From: JBNKWA01 sp050299555
GTDB taxonomy: Bacteria > Pseudomonadota > Alphaproteobacteria > Rhodobacterales > Rhodobacteraceae
Reading direction: 5' to 3'
DNA: 64,000 nucleotides
Assembly (NCBI GenBank): GCA_050299555.1
Contig: JBNKWA010000077.1
Location: 1-64,000 of the forward strand
Below are positions 18,071-25,260 of the stretch, piece by piece. The notes below the pieces were generated by a model that did not search any database, was not told where the DNA came from, and saw only the letters and a list, made by a program, of their open reading frames with translations. The position numbers were made by a program, and so were the translations under genes. The first letter of the stretch is position 1, and every line of letters starts with the position of its first letter.

Positions 18071-18870
18071 TGAGTGTGGTGGCCCTCGCCGCGCGGCCGC
18101 ACCGGGTCGAGGATACTGTCGCCCTGCCGCTGGGCATGGCGCAACTGTCCCTGGGCGGCCTGTCCGAACAGTGGGTCCTGCGGTTCTGCGGGGACCGGCA
18201 TTGGGCGCTGATCGCCAAGGCGCTCGGCCAGCGAAGCGCGGTGTTTCGTGCGGCGGACGGGCGTCCAGTCTACGCCGCGTTCTGCACGACCTCGCTGCGG
18301 TTTCATACGCTGTCCCAGCCTTTGCTGGGGCAGGACGCGCGGATCGTGTCGGGGCTGTTTGCGGTTTCGGATACGCGCACAGGGTCCCGGCATCAGGTGG
18401 TGGTCGCGGGCAAGGTCGTCGCCGAGCTGTCGATGATCTCGACCTTTGTCAGCCATGATGCGAGTGGCTCCAACACGCGGATCTTCCGCAATACCGTTCT
18501 GGGCGACATGCAGTTGCCGCCAGCCGAGGCAGGGCTGACTCAGCTTGACGGCCAGGCGCGCGACACCGCGCGCGAGTTTCGCAGATATGCGCCGGATCCT
18601 GCACAGGCGGTCCACTCCGAGCGCCCAACGCCGTCTCTGGATTTCAACGCGCTCGGGCTGCTTTATTTCCCGACCTTCTCGCGCATCGCGGAGACGGCGG
18701 CCTATAGCGGGGCCCCGCGGTCCGGTCCGGTCTTGCGGCGGGACGTTGTCTATCTTGGCAATATCAACCAGGGCGACACTGTTTACGTGTTCGATCACGG
18801 CCCGATCTCCGTGATGGCCCGGGGCGACGGCGCTCCGATTGCAGCTGTGCGCACACTGACCGCAATCTGA
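18070..18870 (+). CDS. LnmK/Pnap_2097-family protein (hotdog-fold acyltransferase-like)
   Basis: A 266-residue protein resembling the Pnap_2097 family, related to LnmK, the bifunctional acyltransferase/decarboxylase of leinamycin synthesis. Resemblances are the N-terminal LGMAQLSLGGLSEQWVLRFC, the GDRHWALIAKALG helix, and the C-terminal LDFNALGLLYFPTF with RRDVVYLGNINQGDTV, typical of the double-hotdog fold. It overlaps the nitH stop by one base, so it is translated with the Nit1C genes. No carrier protein is encoded nearby, so the acyl donor would be a CoA ester or a carrier from elsewhere. The family call rests on pattern recall; the specific activity is not claimed. Confidence 0.65.
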   Translation: MSVVALAARPHRVEDTVALPLGMAQLSLGGLSEQWVLRFCGDRHWALIAKALGQRSAVFRAADGRPVYAAFCTTSLRFHTLSQPLLGQDARIVSGLFAVSDTRTGSRHQVVVAGKVVAELSMISTFVSHDASGSNTRIFRNTVLGDMQLPPAEAGLTQLDGQARDTAREFRRYAPDPAQAVHSERPTPSLDFNALGLLYFPTFSRIAETAAYSGAPRSGPVLRRDVVYLGNINQGDTVYVFDHGPISVMARGDGAPIAAVRTLTAI

Positions 18871-19063
18871 AATACGACGGGGCACGCTCCGAAAGTCCCG
18901 CCCCGGGTGCCAAGCTTGTCGACGATCCGAACTTACCCAATCCTCCCGCGACAGGCACTTATCCAGACCTTCTGCGCGCGACCGAGACGCTTTGGCCGAG
19001 GCGACCTCGCCCACGCAGGGCAGGGCAAGGTGGCTAAGTGCGGCCGCCATGAATTATATTCTT

Positions 19064-19077
19064 GATAGTATACTATC
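19064..19077. promoter_or_regulatory. Perfect 14-bp palindrome, candidate GntR operator
   Basis: GATAGTATACTATC is a perfect inverted repeat 57 bp upstream of the amino acid binding-protein gene, in an AT-rich patch within a GC-rich 263-bp intergenic region. FCD-type GntR regulators commonly bind short palindromes centred on TA with flanking GT/AC, and such a regulator is encoded at 21417. A TATACT inside it could be the -10 element, so binding would block the promoter. Inferred. Confidence 0.5.
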
Positions 19078-19133
19078 CTTGATGCAGCCTTCGAACGGCG
19101 CGAGGGGTCGCGCCGGGCAACAGGGAGCATACC

Positions 19134-19919
19134 ATGACACGTCTACTCGGTTCCGCGCTGGCCGGCGCCATCATGGCCGCGGCAGCTGCGGGCGGCCTAG
19201 CCGCGCAAGACCTGCCGGAGAAACTCGTGATCGGCACCGAGGGCGCCTATCCGCCGTTCAACTACACCGAATCCGACGGCGGCGTCGCCGGCTTCGAAAT
19301 TGATCTGGGCAATGCGATGTGCGCCCAAATTCAGGTCACCTGCGAATGGGTCACGCAGGACTGGGATGGAATCATTCCCGGCCTCGAGGCCAAGAAGTAC
19401 GATGCCATCATCGCATCGCTCTACATTACCGACGAGCGGCGCGCGGTCGTCGGCTTCTCGGACAAGTACTATGCGGTACCATCGCGTTTCGTGCTTCCTG
19501 CCACGAGCGAGCTCGAGATTTCCCCCGAGGGCCTGTCGGGCGCGATCGTCGGCACGCAGCGCGCGACCGCTTTCGAGCGTTACCTCACCGCGAACATGCC
19601 GGACGTCGACCTGCGCCTGTACGGCACGATGGACGAAGCGTACCTCGATCTCGCCTCGGGCCGGGTCGACGCCGTGCTTGGCGACGTTGTCGCAATTCAG
19701 GGTGGGTTCCTGTCCACCGCCGAAGGCGAGGGTTTCGAACTGCGCGGGCCCGAATTTACGGATCCGGAATACTTCGGCTACGGCGCTGGCGTTGCCGTGC
19801 GGAAGGAGGATCAGGCCATCGCCGACGCCTTCTCGGCGGCGATCAAGGCGCTACGCGACGACGGCACCTACCAGGAAATCTCGGACAAGTGGTTCGGCGT
19901 CGACGTGTACGGCAGCTGA
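19134..19919 (+). CDS. Polar amino acid ABC transporter substrate-binding protein
   Basis: Periplasmic receptor of the family 3 (Lys/Arg/Orn/His type) binding proteins, 261 residues. It has a signal peptide (LLGSALAGAIMAAAAAGGLA, cleavage before QDLPEK) and the family pattern LVIGTEGAYPPFNYTESDG, then WDGIIPGLEAKKYDAIIA and SASLYITDERR-type elements that make the amino acid pocket. An AGGGAG site precedes the ATG. Two tandem hairpins separate it from the permease genes. Basic or gamma-glutamyl amino acids are possible ligands, given the gamma-glutamyltransferase gene downstream. Confidence 0.9.
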   Translation: MTRLLGSALAGAIMAAAAAGGLAAQDLPEKLVIGTEGAYPPFNYTESDGGVAGFEIDLGNAMCAQIQVTCEWVTQDWDGIIPGLEAKKYDAIIASLYITDERRAVVGFSDKYYAVPSRFVLPATSELEISPEGLSGAIVGTQRATAFERYLTANMPDVDLRLYGTMDEAYLDLASGRVDAVLGDVVAIQGGFLSTAEGEGFELRGPEFTDPEYFGYGAGVAVRKEDQAIADAFSAAIKALRDDGTYQEISDKWFGVDVYGS

Positions 19920-19927
19920 CATGTGTC

Positions 19928-19976
19928 GGGCCGGGTCATCGTGCCCGGCCCCTGAATGTCCGCCTGGGGCGGACAT
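19928..19976 (+). other. Two tandem stem-loops between binding protein and permease genes
   Basis: The first stem pairs GGGCCGGG (19928-19935) with CCCGGCCC (19944-19951). The second pairs ATGTCCGCC (19956-19964) with GGCGGACAT (19968-19976) around a 3-nt loop. Neither has a U-tract. This is the usual arrangement that raises binding-protein output relative to the membrane subunits by protecting the upstream mRNA; that role is inferred. Confidence 0.55.
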
Positions 19977-20002
19977 GTAGGCACTGAGGGCAGGGGAGGC
20001 TG

Positions 20003-20701
20003 ATGCCGGATCTCGAGGGATATGGCTGGCTGCTGATCGACGGTCTGATCTTGACCCTGGCGGTGGCCATCGCATCGCTTGTCGGTGCGCTGCTCGTTGG
20101 CTTGGCTGCCGCCGTGGGAAAGCTGTTCGCGCCGCGGGCTGTCAAGGCACTGATCGAGATCTACACGACCTTCGTTCGCGGCGTGCCGGAACTCGTCCTG
20201 CTGCTTCTGATCTACTACGGTTTGCCGACACTGATCCAGGATTTCGCAAGCTCTCTTGGTCGTGAAATCTCGATGTCGATCAATCCCTTCGTGGCCGGCA
20301 TCGGAACCCTCACCTTGATCTATGCCGCCTTTGCCTGCGAGGTTTTCCGGGCTGCCTACCTCGCTTTACCCGTTGGCCAGCGCGAGGCGGCCCTTGCGCT
20401 GGGACTGAGCAAGACCACCACCTTCCGCAAGGTCGAACTGCCGCAGATGATGCGCTACGCGCTTCCCGGCCTCGGCAACGTCTGGATGGTGCTCATCAAG
20501 GCGACGGCGCTGATCTCGATCATCCAGTTGCCGGAACTCATGCGCAACGCCGACATCGCTGCGCGTTCGACACGCCAGCCCTTCACCTTTTTCTTTGCCG
20601 CCTGTTTGCTCTATCTCGCCATCACTGCCGTATCCATGTGGGGACAGGCTCGGCTCGAACGCTGGGCATCACGTGGCGTGACTTTGGCGCGCCCATCATG
20701 A
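20003..20701 (+). CDS. Amino acid ABC transporter permease (HisQ type)
   Basis: Inner-membrane permease of 232 residues of the polar amino acid uptake family. It has about five hydrophobic segments and the ATPase-contacting EAA loop (QREAALALGLSKTTTFRKVE, about residues 129-148). A strong GGGGAGG lies just ahead of the ATG. The stop overlaps the ATG of the second permease gene (ATGA), so the two membrane subunits are coupled as in HisQM systems. No ATP-binding subunit is encoded beside it. Confidence 0.9.
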   Translation: MPDLEGYGWLLIDGLILTLAVAIASLVGALLVGLAAAVGKLFAPRAVKALIEIYTTFVRGVPELVLLLLIYYGLPTLIQDFASSLGREISMSINPFVAGIGTLTLIYAAFACEVFRAAYLALPVGQREAALALGLSKTTTFRKVELPQMMRYALPGLGNVWMVLIKATALISIIQLPELMRNADIAARSTRQPFTFFFAACLLYLAITAVSMWGQARLERWASRGVTLARPS

Positions 20702-21420
20702 TGTTCGTCGCCGAGCACCTGCCGCGTTTCCTTGAGGGCGCCTGGGTTACCGTCCGGTTGGCCGCGCTCAGTTGCCTGCTTGGGCTTCCCATTGCCCTGG
20801 CGCTGGCGCTGTGCCGTCTGTCCTCGAACCTTTTGCTCAGGAACGTCTCGACCGCCTACGTCTTCTTCTTTCGGGGCACGCCCCTGCTGGCCCAGATCTT
20901 CCTCATCTACTACGGCAGCGGCCAGTTCCGGCACGCGCTCGAGGCCGCTGGCCTGTGGGCCTTCTTCCGCGATCCGTGGTTCTGCGCGCTATTTGCACTG
21001 GCACTGAATACCGGCGCGTACAGTTCGGAAATCCTGCGCGGCGCGATCCAGGCCGTGCCGAGGGGCGAAATCGAAGCGGCCCGCGCGCTGGGGTTGACCG
21101 GGTGGATGCAACTGCGCCTCATCACTCTTCCCCGCGCCATCCGCATCGGATGGCCGGCCTATACCAACGAAGTCGTCTATCAGATCCAGGCCACCTCGCT
21201 GGTGTCGATCATCACCATCATGGACATCACCGGCGTCGCCCGCGCCGTCGGGTCCCGTCATTTCACCTTCTTCGAAGCCTTCGGTCTTGCAGCCGTGCTT
21301 TACCTGGTCCTCGTCTACAGCTTCATCTTCGCGGCGCGCCGGGTTGAGAACCGGCTGAATGCGCACCTTGTGCGCGTTGAGCGTCCCAAGGCGGTCGCGC
21401 TCGGAGGATTGATCCGTTGA
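20698..21420 (+). CDS. Amino acid ABC transporter permease (HisM type)
   Basis: Second inner-membrane permease, 240 residues, with hydrophobic helices and the EAA loop EIEAARALGLTGWMQLRLIT (about residues 125-144). The ATG at 20698 overlaps the previous stop by 4 nt; the reading frame is open further upstream to 20638 but lies inside the HisQ-type gene, and the coupled start is preferred. The stop overlaps the TTG start of the GntR gene (TTGA). The expected ABC ATPase (about 250 residues) is missing from the cluster. Confidence 0.88.
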   Translation: MMFVAEHLPRFLEGAWVTVRLAALSCLLGLPIALALALCRLSSNLLLRNVSTAYVFFFRGTPLLAQIFLIYYGSGQFRHALEAAGLWAFFRDPWFCALFALALNTGAYSSEILRGAIQAVPRGEIEAARALGLTGWMQLRLITLPRAIRIGWPAYTNEVVYQIQATSLVSIITIMDITGVARAVGSRHFTFFEAFGLAAVLYLVLVYSFIFAARRVENRLNAHLVRVERPKAVALGGLIR

Positions 21421-22166
21421 CCGACACGACCGAGGAAATGCCCCGCAGCACCGCGCCAAAGAAGCGCGGGATCCTGCGCGAAAAGGCTTTCCTGATGCTC
21501 AAGGACGCGATCCTGTCGGGCACCCTTCAGCGCGGCGAACGGCTTTCCGAAGTACGGCTCATGAGGGATTTCGGCATCGGCCGAACGCCGCTGCGCGAGG
21601 CGCTCAACCGCCTTGAACGCGAAGGGCTCGTGGTCAGCCAGCCAAACAGCGGCTACTCGGTCACGAACCTCGACATCGACGCCGTGTGCGAGCTGCTGGT
21701 GGTGCGCGAGGGACTCGACGCCATCGCGGCGGAACTCGCCGTCCAGACCTCTACCGACGCGGATCTCGCGGCACTGTCCGAGGTCATGGCCGAGATCGAT
21801 GCGCTCGACCGCGCTCACCAGCCGACGCCGGAGGTCTATGCGCGCGAGCTGGAGCTTGGACTGAAGGTTCACGAGGTCATCCTCGCCGCCACGCGAAACA
21901 CCGCGCTGATCGAGATCACGCAACGCGTCTACGACCAGCTGCGCCTCGCTCTCTGGGTCGAGGTGCGCTGGGTCGAGCAGTGGTCAAGTGCCGTGGCCGA
22001 GCACCGGGCAATCGTCGATGCAATGCTGGCGCGCGATGCCCCGCGGGCATCCGAGGCCGCGCGCGCGCACATCCGGTCCTCGCGTCGGAACATGCTGATG
22101 ATCAGGGACATCTCCACCGCGCGCCGGGCAAGGGGCGCACGCCTCCCCATGCGGGATCGAGACTAA
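21417..22166 (+). CDS. GntR-family transcriptional regulator (FCD domain)
   Basis: Regulator of 249 residues. Residues 20-85 are the GntR winged helix (LKDAILSGTLQRGERLSEVR, then IGRTPLREALNRLEREGLV) and residues 90-230 form the helical FCD effector domain. A TTG start at 21417 is chosen because GGAGG at 21403-21407 sits 9 nt before it and the codon overlaps the permease stop; the next in-frame ATG is at 21438. As the fourth gene of the operon it probably autoregulates it, and the palindrome at 19064-19077 is the likely site. Confidence 0.88.
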   Translation: MTDTTEEMPRSTAPKKRGILREKAFLMLKDAILSGTLQRGERLSEVRLMRDFGIGRTPLREALNRLEREGLVVSQPNSGYSVTNLDIDAVCELLVVREGLDAIAAELAVQTSTDADLAALSEVMAEIDALDRAHQPTPEVYARELELGLKVHEVILAATRNTALIEITQRVYDQLRLALWVEVRWVEQWSSAVAEHRAIVDAMLARDAPRASEAARAHIRSSRRNMLMIRDISTARRARGARLPMRDRD

Positions 22167-22179
22167 GCCAGAGGACACC

Positions 22180-23766
22180 ATGCGCGATTTCCACTTTCCA
22201 GGGCGCTCGGCCGTTCATTCAGTCAACGCCATGGTGGCCACGTCGCATCCGCTGGCAACCGAAGCGGCGATGCAGGTGCTGCGCGACGGTGGAAACGCGA
22301 TGGATGCGGCGATCGCGGGCTCGGCCGTTATGGCGGTCGTCGAGCCGCAGATGACCGGCATCGGAGGGGATTGCTTCGCGCTGTTGTCGGTGGCCGGAAA
22401 GCCGGACGTGGTCGCTTTCAACGGCTCGGGTCGCGCGCCTTCGGCAGCAAGTCTTGAACGCCTGCGCGGCGAGGGTCTGTCCGGGATTCCCGTCGACTCG
22501 GTCCATTCGGTGACCTTGCCGGGCGCCGTGGACGGGTGGTTCAGGCTTCATGACCGCTACGGCCACCTCGAGATGGAGCGACTCCTGCGACCGGCGATAA
22601 CCTACGCGCGCGAAGGTTATCCGGTCCACGCCCGCGTGGCCCGAGACTGGGCCTGTGCCAAAGACCACCTTTCCCGGCGCAAGGCGACACGGGCGTTGTT
22701 CCTGCCGGGCGGCGCGGTCCCGCGGTTGGGCGACATCCACCGCCAGGAACGGCTGGCCGACACGCTGGAGAGCATCGCCAGGGGCGGCGCCCGTGCCTTC
22801 TACGAGGGCCCCATCGCCGCGGCCATGGTGCGAACGCTTCAGGGCCATGGTGGGGTTCACAGCGAAGAAGACTTCAGCCGCGTATCGGGCGATTTCGTCG
22901 ATCCCATATCGACCGACTATCGTGGTCTTCGCGTGCATCAGGTTCCGCCGAACAATCAGGGCCTGACCGCGCTCCTGATTCTCAACCTGCTTGAAGGCTT
23001 CGATCTGGCGGCGCTGCCGTTCGGGTCGGCCGACCGTCTCCATCTCGAGATCGAAACAGCTCGGCTGTCATACGCCATGCGCGACAGCCACGTCACGGAT
23101 CTCGCCGCGATGCGGGTTTCTGTCGAGGCCATCCTTTCCAAGTCCTGGGCGGACACGCTGCGGAACCGCATTTCACCCGACGATGCCATGACCGACTTGG
23201 GGCCGCTCGGCTTGCGCATGTCGGACACGGTCTACATGACGGTCGTGGACAAGGACCTCAACGCGGTCAGCTTCATTAACTCCATCTTTGACAGCTTCGG
23301 CAGCGGTATCCTCTGCGAGGAAACCGGGGTCCTGTTCCAGAACCGGGGCCATTCGTTCTCCCTTGATACCGCGCACCCCAACGCACTGGAGCCCGGGAAG
23401 CGCCCGATGCACACGATCATGCCGGGAATGGTGACCGACGGGGGCAGGCCCGTGCTGTCCTTCGGCGTCATGGGTGGAGACTACCAGCCCCTTGGTCAGA
23501 GCCGGGTGATTTCGGCGGTGTATGACCACGGCCTGGACCTGCAGGACGCTCTCGACATGCCGCGGGTCTTCCCGGGCGATGTCGATGTCGAGGTTGAACG
23601 GAGTCTTCCCCCCGGGATCATGCACGGGCTCTCCGCGAAGGGGCATGCGCTCCGATTGGCAGACGACCCTTTGGGAGGCGGACAGGCCATCCAGATCGAT
23701 CACGAAAGGGGCATCATCATCGGCGCGTCGGACCCTCGGAAGGACGGTCACGCTGCAGGATACTGA
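22180..23766 (+). CDS. ggt: Gamma-glutamyltransferase family protein
   Basis: Ntn-hydrolase of the gamma-glutamyltransferase family, 528 residues. Enzymes of this family autocleave and then hydrolyse or transfer gamma-glutamyl groups. N-terminal signatures are VATSHPLATEAAMQVLRDGG and GNAMDAAIAG; the expected nucleophile Thr is in the SDTVYMTVVDKDLNAVSF region (about residues 348-365), with the DTVY pattern of the GGT-like subgroup. No clear signal peptide is seen, so it may be cytoplasmic. It follows the GntR gene by 13 nt in the amino acid ABC operon, suggesting use of imported gamma-glutamyl compounds. Acylase or oxamate-amidohydrolase-type activity is also possible in this subgroup. Confidence 0.85.
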   Translation: MRDFHFPGRSAVHSVNAMVATSHPLATEAAMQVLRDGGNAMDAAIAGSAVMAVVEPQMTGIGGDCFALLSVAGKPDVVAFNGSGRAPSAASLERLRGEGLSGIPVDSVHSVTLPGAVDGWFRLHDRYGHLEMERLLRPAITYAREGYPVHARVARDWACAKDHLSRRKATRALFLPGGAVPRLGDIHRQERLADTLESIARGGARAFYEGPIAAAMVRTLQGHGGVHSEEDFSRVSGDFVDPISTDYRGLRVHQVPPNNQGLTALLILNLLEGFDLAALPFGSADRLHLEIETARLSYAMRDSHVTDLAAMRVSVEAILSKSWADTLRNRISPDDAMTDLGPLGLRMSDTVYMTVVDKDLNAVSFINSIFDSFGSGILCEETGVLFQNRGHSFSLDTAHPNALEPGKRPMHTIMPGMVTDGGRPVLSFGVMGGDYQPLGQSRVISAVYDHGLDLQDALDMPRVFPGDVDVEVERSLPPGIMHGLSAKGHALRLADDPLGGGQAIQIDHERGIIIGASDPRKDGHAAGY

Positions 23767-23958
23767 GGGGTTCGCAACGCCGATCAGGGGATGATGCGGT
23801 TGTCCAAACGAAGGGGCGGGTGATCCACGACATTTCGCCGTGAGCCTTGTGGCGACGTCCGAACCCGCTCTTGATGTGGGTGGAGGCAAAGCGCTTTTGA
23901 AAACGCGACTGTTACCGCCCCATGGCGCGCGCATGTCCGTAGATGGTGGCGGTGCTGC

Positions 23959-24006
23959 CAGACGGGTTCGAACTGGTCTCACCAAGGGCAGTATAGCTGT
24001 CCCTTG
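23959..24006 (+). repeat. 48-bp repeat, copy 1, with internal hairpin
   Basis: A 48-bp segment that matches 34477-34524 at 39 of 48 positions. It contains a near-perfect stem (AAGGGCAG against CTGTCCCTT around TATAG). Each copy sits directly beside an IS6-type transposase remnant in the same orientation, so it probably belongs to, or was the target of, the same element. Confidence 0.6.
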
Positions 24007-24127
24007 CCTCGCGCAGAGACACTTCGGGCTGACCGTGTTTCCGCATTGCTTTCTTGAGGAAATTCCGGAGCGAGAGTGGGAAGCGGACGTACAGCATCAC
24101 CGCCAGGCGGATGATCTCGGGGCTCCA
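24007..24127 (-). mobile_element. IS6-family transposase remnant (N-terminal and internal pieces fused)
   Basis: On the minus strand the reading frame gives SPEIIRLAVMLYVRFPLSLR, the N-terminal signature of IS6-type transposases, then runs directly into NFLKKAMRKHGQPEV, which resembles the segment after the first catalytic Asp. The roughly 70 residues normally between them are absent, and the frame then drifts. No full transposase or intact terminal repeat is visible. It is a decayed, internally deleted copy oriented like the remnant at 34521-34661, and the two flank the minus-strand ABC/Pxp operon. Confidence 0.6.
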
Positions 24128-24149
24128 GTCTCAACAGGAATCCTTCTGA

Positions 24150-24350
24150 CAGGACCTCGGCGCCCAAGGCAGCCAGCGGGCACGGGACGCGCGGATACTG
24201 ATGCTTGAGGGTATGGGTGTGCCGGAGGATGCGCGCGCCGGGCTCTATGGTCCGGTGGCGCTTGTCCCGTCTGCGCGGGATGCCCAGACCCGTGCCGTGT
24301 CCGTCCTTGCCGAGGTTCTGGCAAAGGCGATGGCGGCCCGACGCGGCTGA
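24150..24350 (+). pseudogene. C-terminal remnant of an XdhC-family protein
   Basis: A plus-strand frame ending at TGA 24348-24350 reads LGAQGSQRARDARILMLEGM and then GLYGPVALVPSARDAQTRAV, SVLAEVLA. This matches the end of XdhC/CoxI family proteins (GA.GSRRA... then GP.GL..., SVLAEI), which load molybdenum cofactor into xanthine dehydrogenase-type enzymes. The 5' part is missing, and the junction with the IS6 remnant lies just upstream, so the gene was cut by insertion or deletion. It is unlikely to be expressed. Confidence 0.55.
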
Positions 24351-24360
24351 CCGGGCACGG

Positions 24361-24657
24361 TCAGAGCAGTTCGACCTCGATGAACCGGCAGGCAAAATCA
24401 TTGCCGTTGATCACGTCATGCTCAACGCCCTTCTCGCGGAAATAGGGCGCGCCGTTTCGCATCTCGGCCACCGTGGTGGTCCCGTCGGGCCCCTTGATCC
24501 GCAGGGCGCCGTCGAACAGCGGCACCACCACGTAATCATGCGCGTGACGGTGCCAGCCGGTGTTGTCCCCTTCCCCGGCAAAGGCCCATTCGGTGACCCG
24601 GACCTGATCGTTTTCGATCAGGACCGTGCCTGTCGCAGTTCCTTCGCCCAAGGCCAC
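24361..24657 (-). CDS. Cupin-domain protein
   Basis: Single-domain cupin of 98 residues. The metal-binding motif 1 reads GWHRHAHDYVVVPLFDG (His residues at about 37, 39 and 41), and the second motif is weaker (PYFREKGVEHDVIN). The GTG start at 24657 lies 4 nt after the BioY stop, so it ends the long minus-strand operon. No clear signal peptide. A small-molecule binding or isomerase role tied to the operon substrate is possible, but the function is unknown. Confidence 0.75.
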   Translation of the reverse strand: MALGEGTATGTVLIENDQVRVTEWAFAGEGDNTGWHRHAHDYVVVPLFDGALRIKGPDGTTTVAEMRNGAPYFREKGVEHDVINGNDFACRFIEVELL

Positions 24658-24661
24658 GGGT

Positions 24662-25243
24662 CTAGTCCCGCCGAAGTGCGTTGTTCGCCGCGTGAAGGAT
24701 GGCGACCATGAGCGCGAGTTTCAGAACCTCGGCGGGAAGGAACGGCCAGAGACCGAAGCTGAGAATGGGCTTGTCCCAGCCGACGATCGCGCCAAGCCAG
24801 GCGATGCCGGGCAGGTAGATCAGCGCAAGGCCCACGAGGCCCGTTGCGGCAAGGCGCAGGATGCCCTTGCCCCAGCCCCGCTCGGCCAACCAGCCGACCG
24901 CGACGGCGGCCAGAAGAAACCCGACAAGGTAGCCACCCGTGGGCCCGACCATGTAGGCAAGCCCCAGCCCCTTTTCGGGTGTCCCGGCGAAGACGGGAAG
25001 GCCTGCGGCACCCTGGGAGAGATACGCCCCAAGCGTCACGCCGGCCAGCCGGGTGCCATAGCTTGCCCCGATCAGCAGCACGACAAGCACCTGCATGGTC
25101 ATTGGCACGGGAAAGAACGGGACCTGCACCTTGGCCGAAAGCGTGAGCAGAAGGCTCCCGGCGACGACAAGAAGCGCGGCCCTGGCAAGCCCCGGCTGGC
25201 CGAGGGCGGCGCGCAGGGGCGAGATATGGAGAGAACTGGACAT
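24662..25243 (-). CDS. bioY: BioY-family biotin transporter (ECF S component)
   Basis: Biotin-specific membrane protein of 193 residues with about six hydrophobic segments and the BioY patterns SAKVQVPFFPVPMTMQVLVV near the N-terminus and PTGGYLVGFLLAA in the middle. The ATG at 25243 is preferred over the overlapping one at 25264 because AGGAGG sits 7 nt before it. It lies between pxpC and the cupin gene, and upstream in the same operon are a biotin carboxylase and a biotin carrier protein, so local demand for biotin explains its position. No BioM/BioN genes are present here. Confidence 0.88.
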   Translation of the reverse strand: MSSSLHISPLRAALGQPGLARAALLVVAGSLLLTLSAKVQVPFFPVPMTMQVLVVLLIGASYGTRLAGVTLGAYLSQGAAGLPVFAGTPEKGLGLAYMVGPTGGYLVGFLLAAVAVGWLAERGWGKGILRLAATGLVGLALIYLPGIAWLGAIVGWDKPILSFGLWPFLPAEVLKLALMVAILHAANNALRRD

Positions 25244-25260
25244 GTGTTTTCCTCCTGAGG

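Noticed and set aside
12345..18870. CRISPR or toxin-antitoxin system in the overlapping small genes
   Set aside because: The series matches Nit1C families in order, and there are no direct-repeat arrays.
23959..24006. The 48-bp repeats contain GGTTCGAAC and could be tRNA 3' ends
   Set aside because: The bases around the TTCGAA core do not form a 5-bp T stem and no acceptor stem or other tRNA arms are present. The hairpin part is unrelated to a tRNA.
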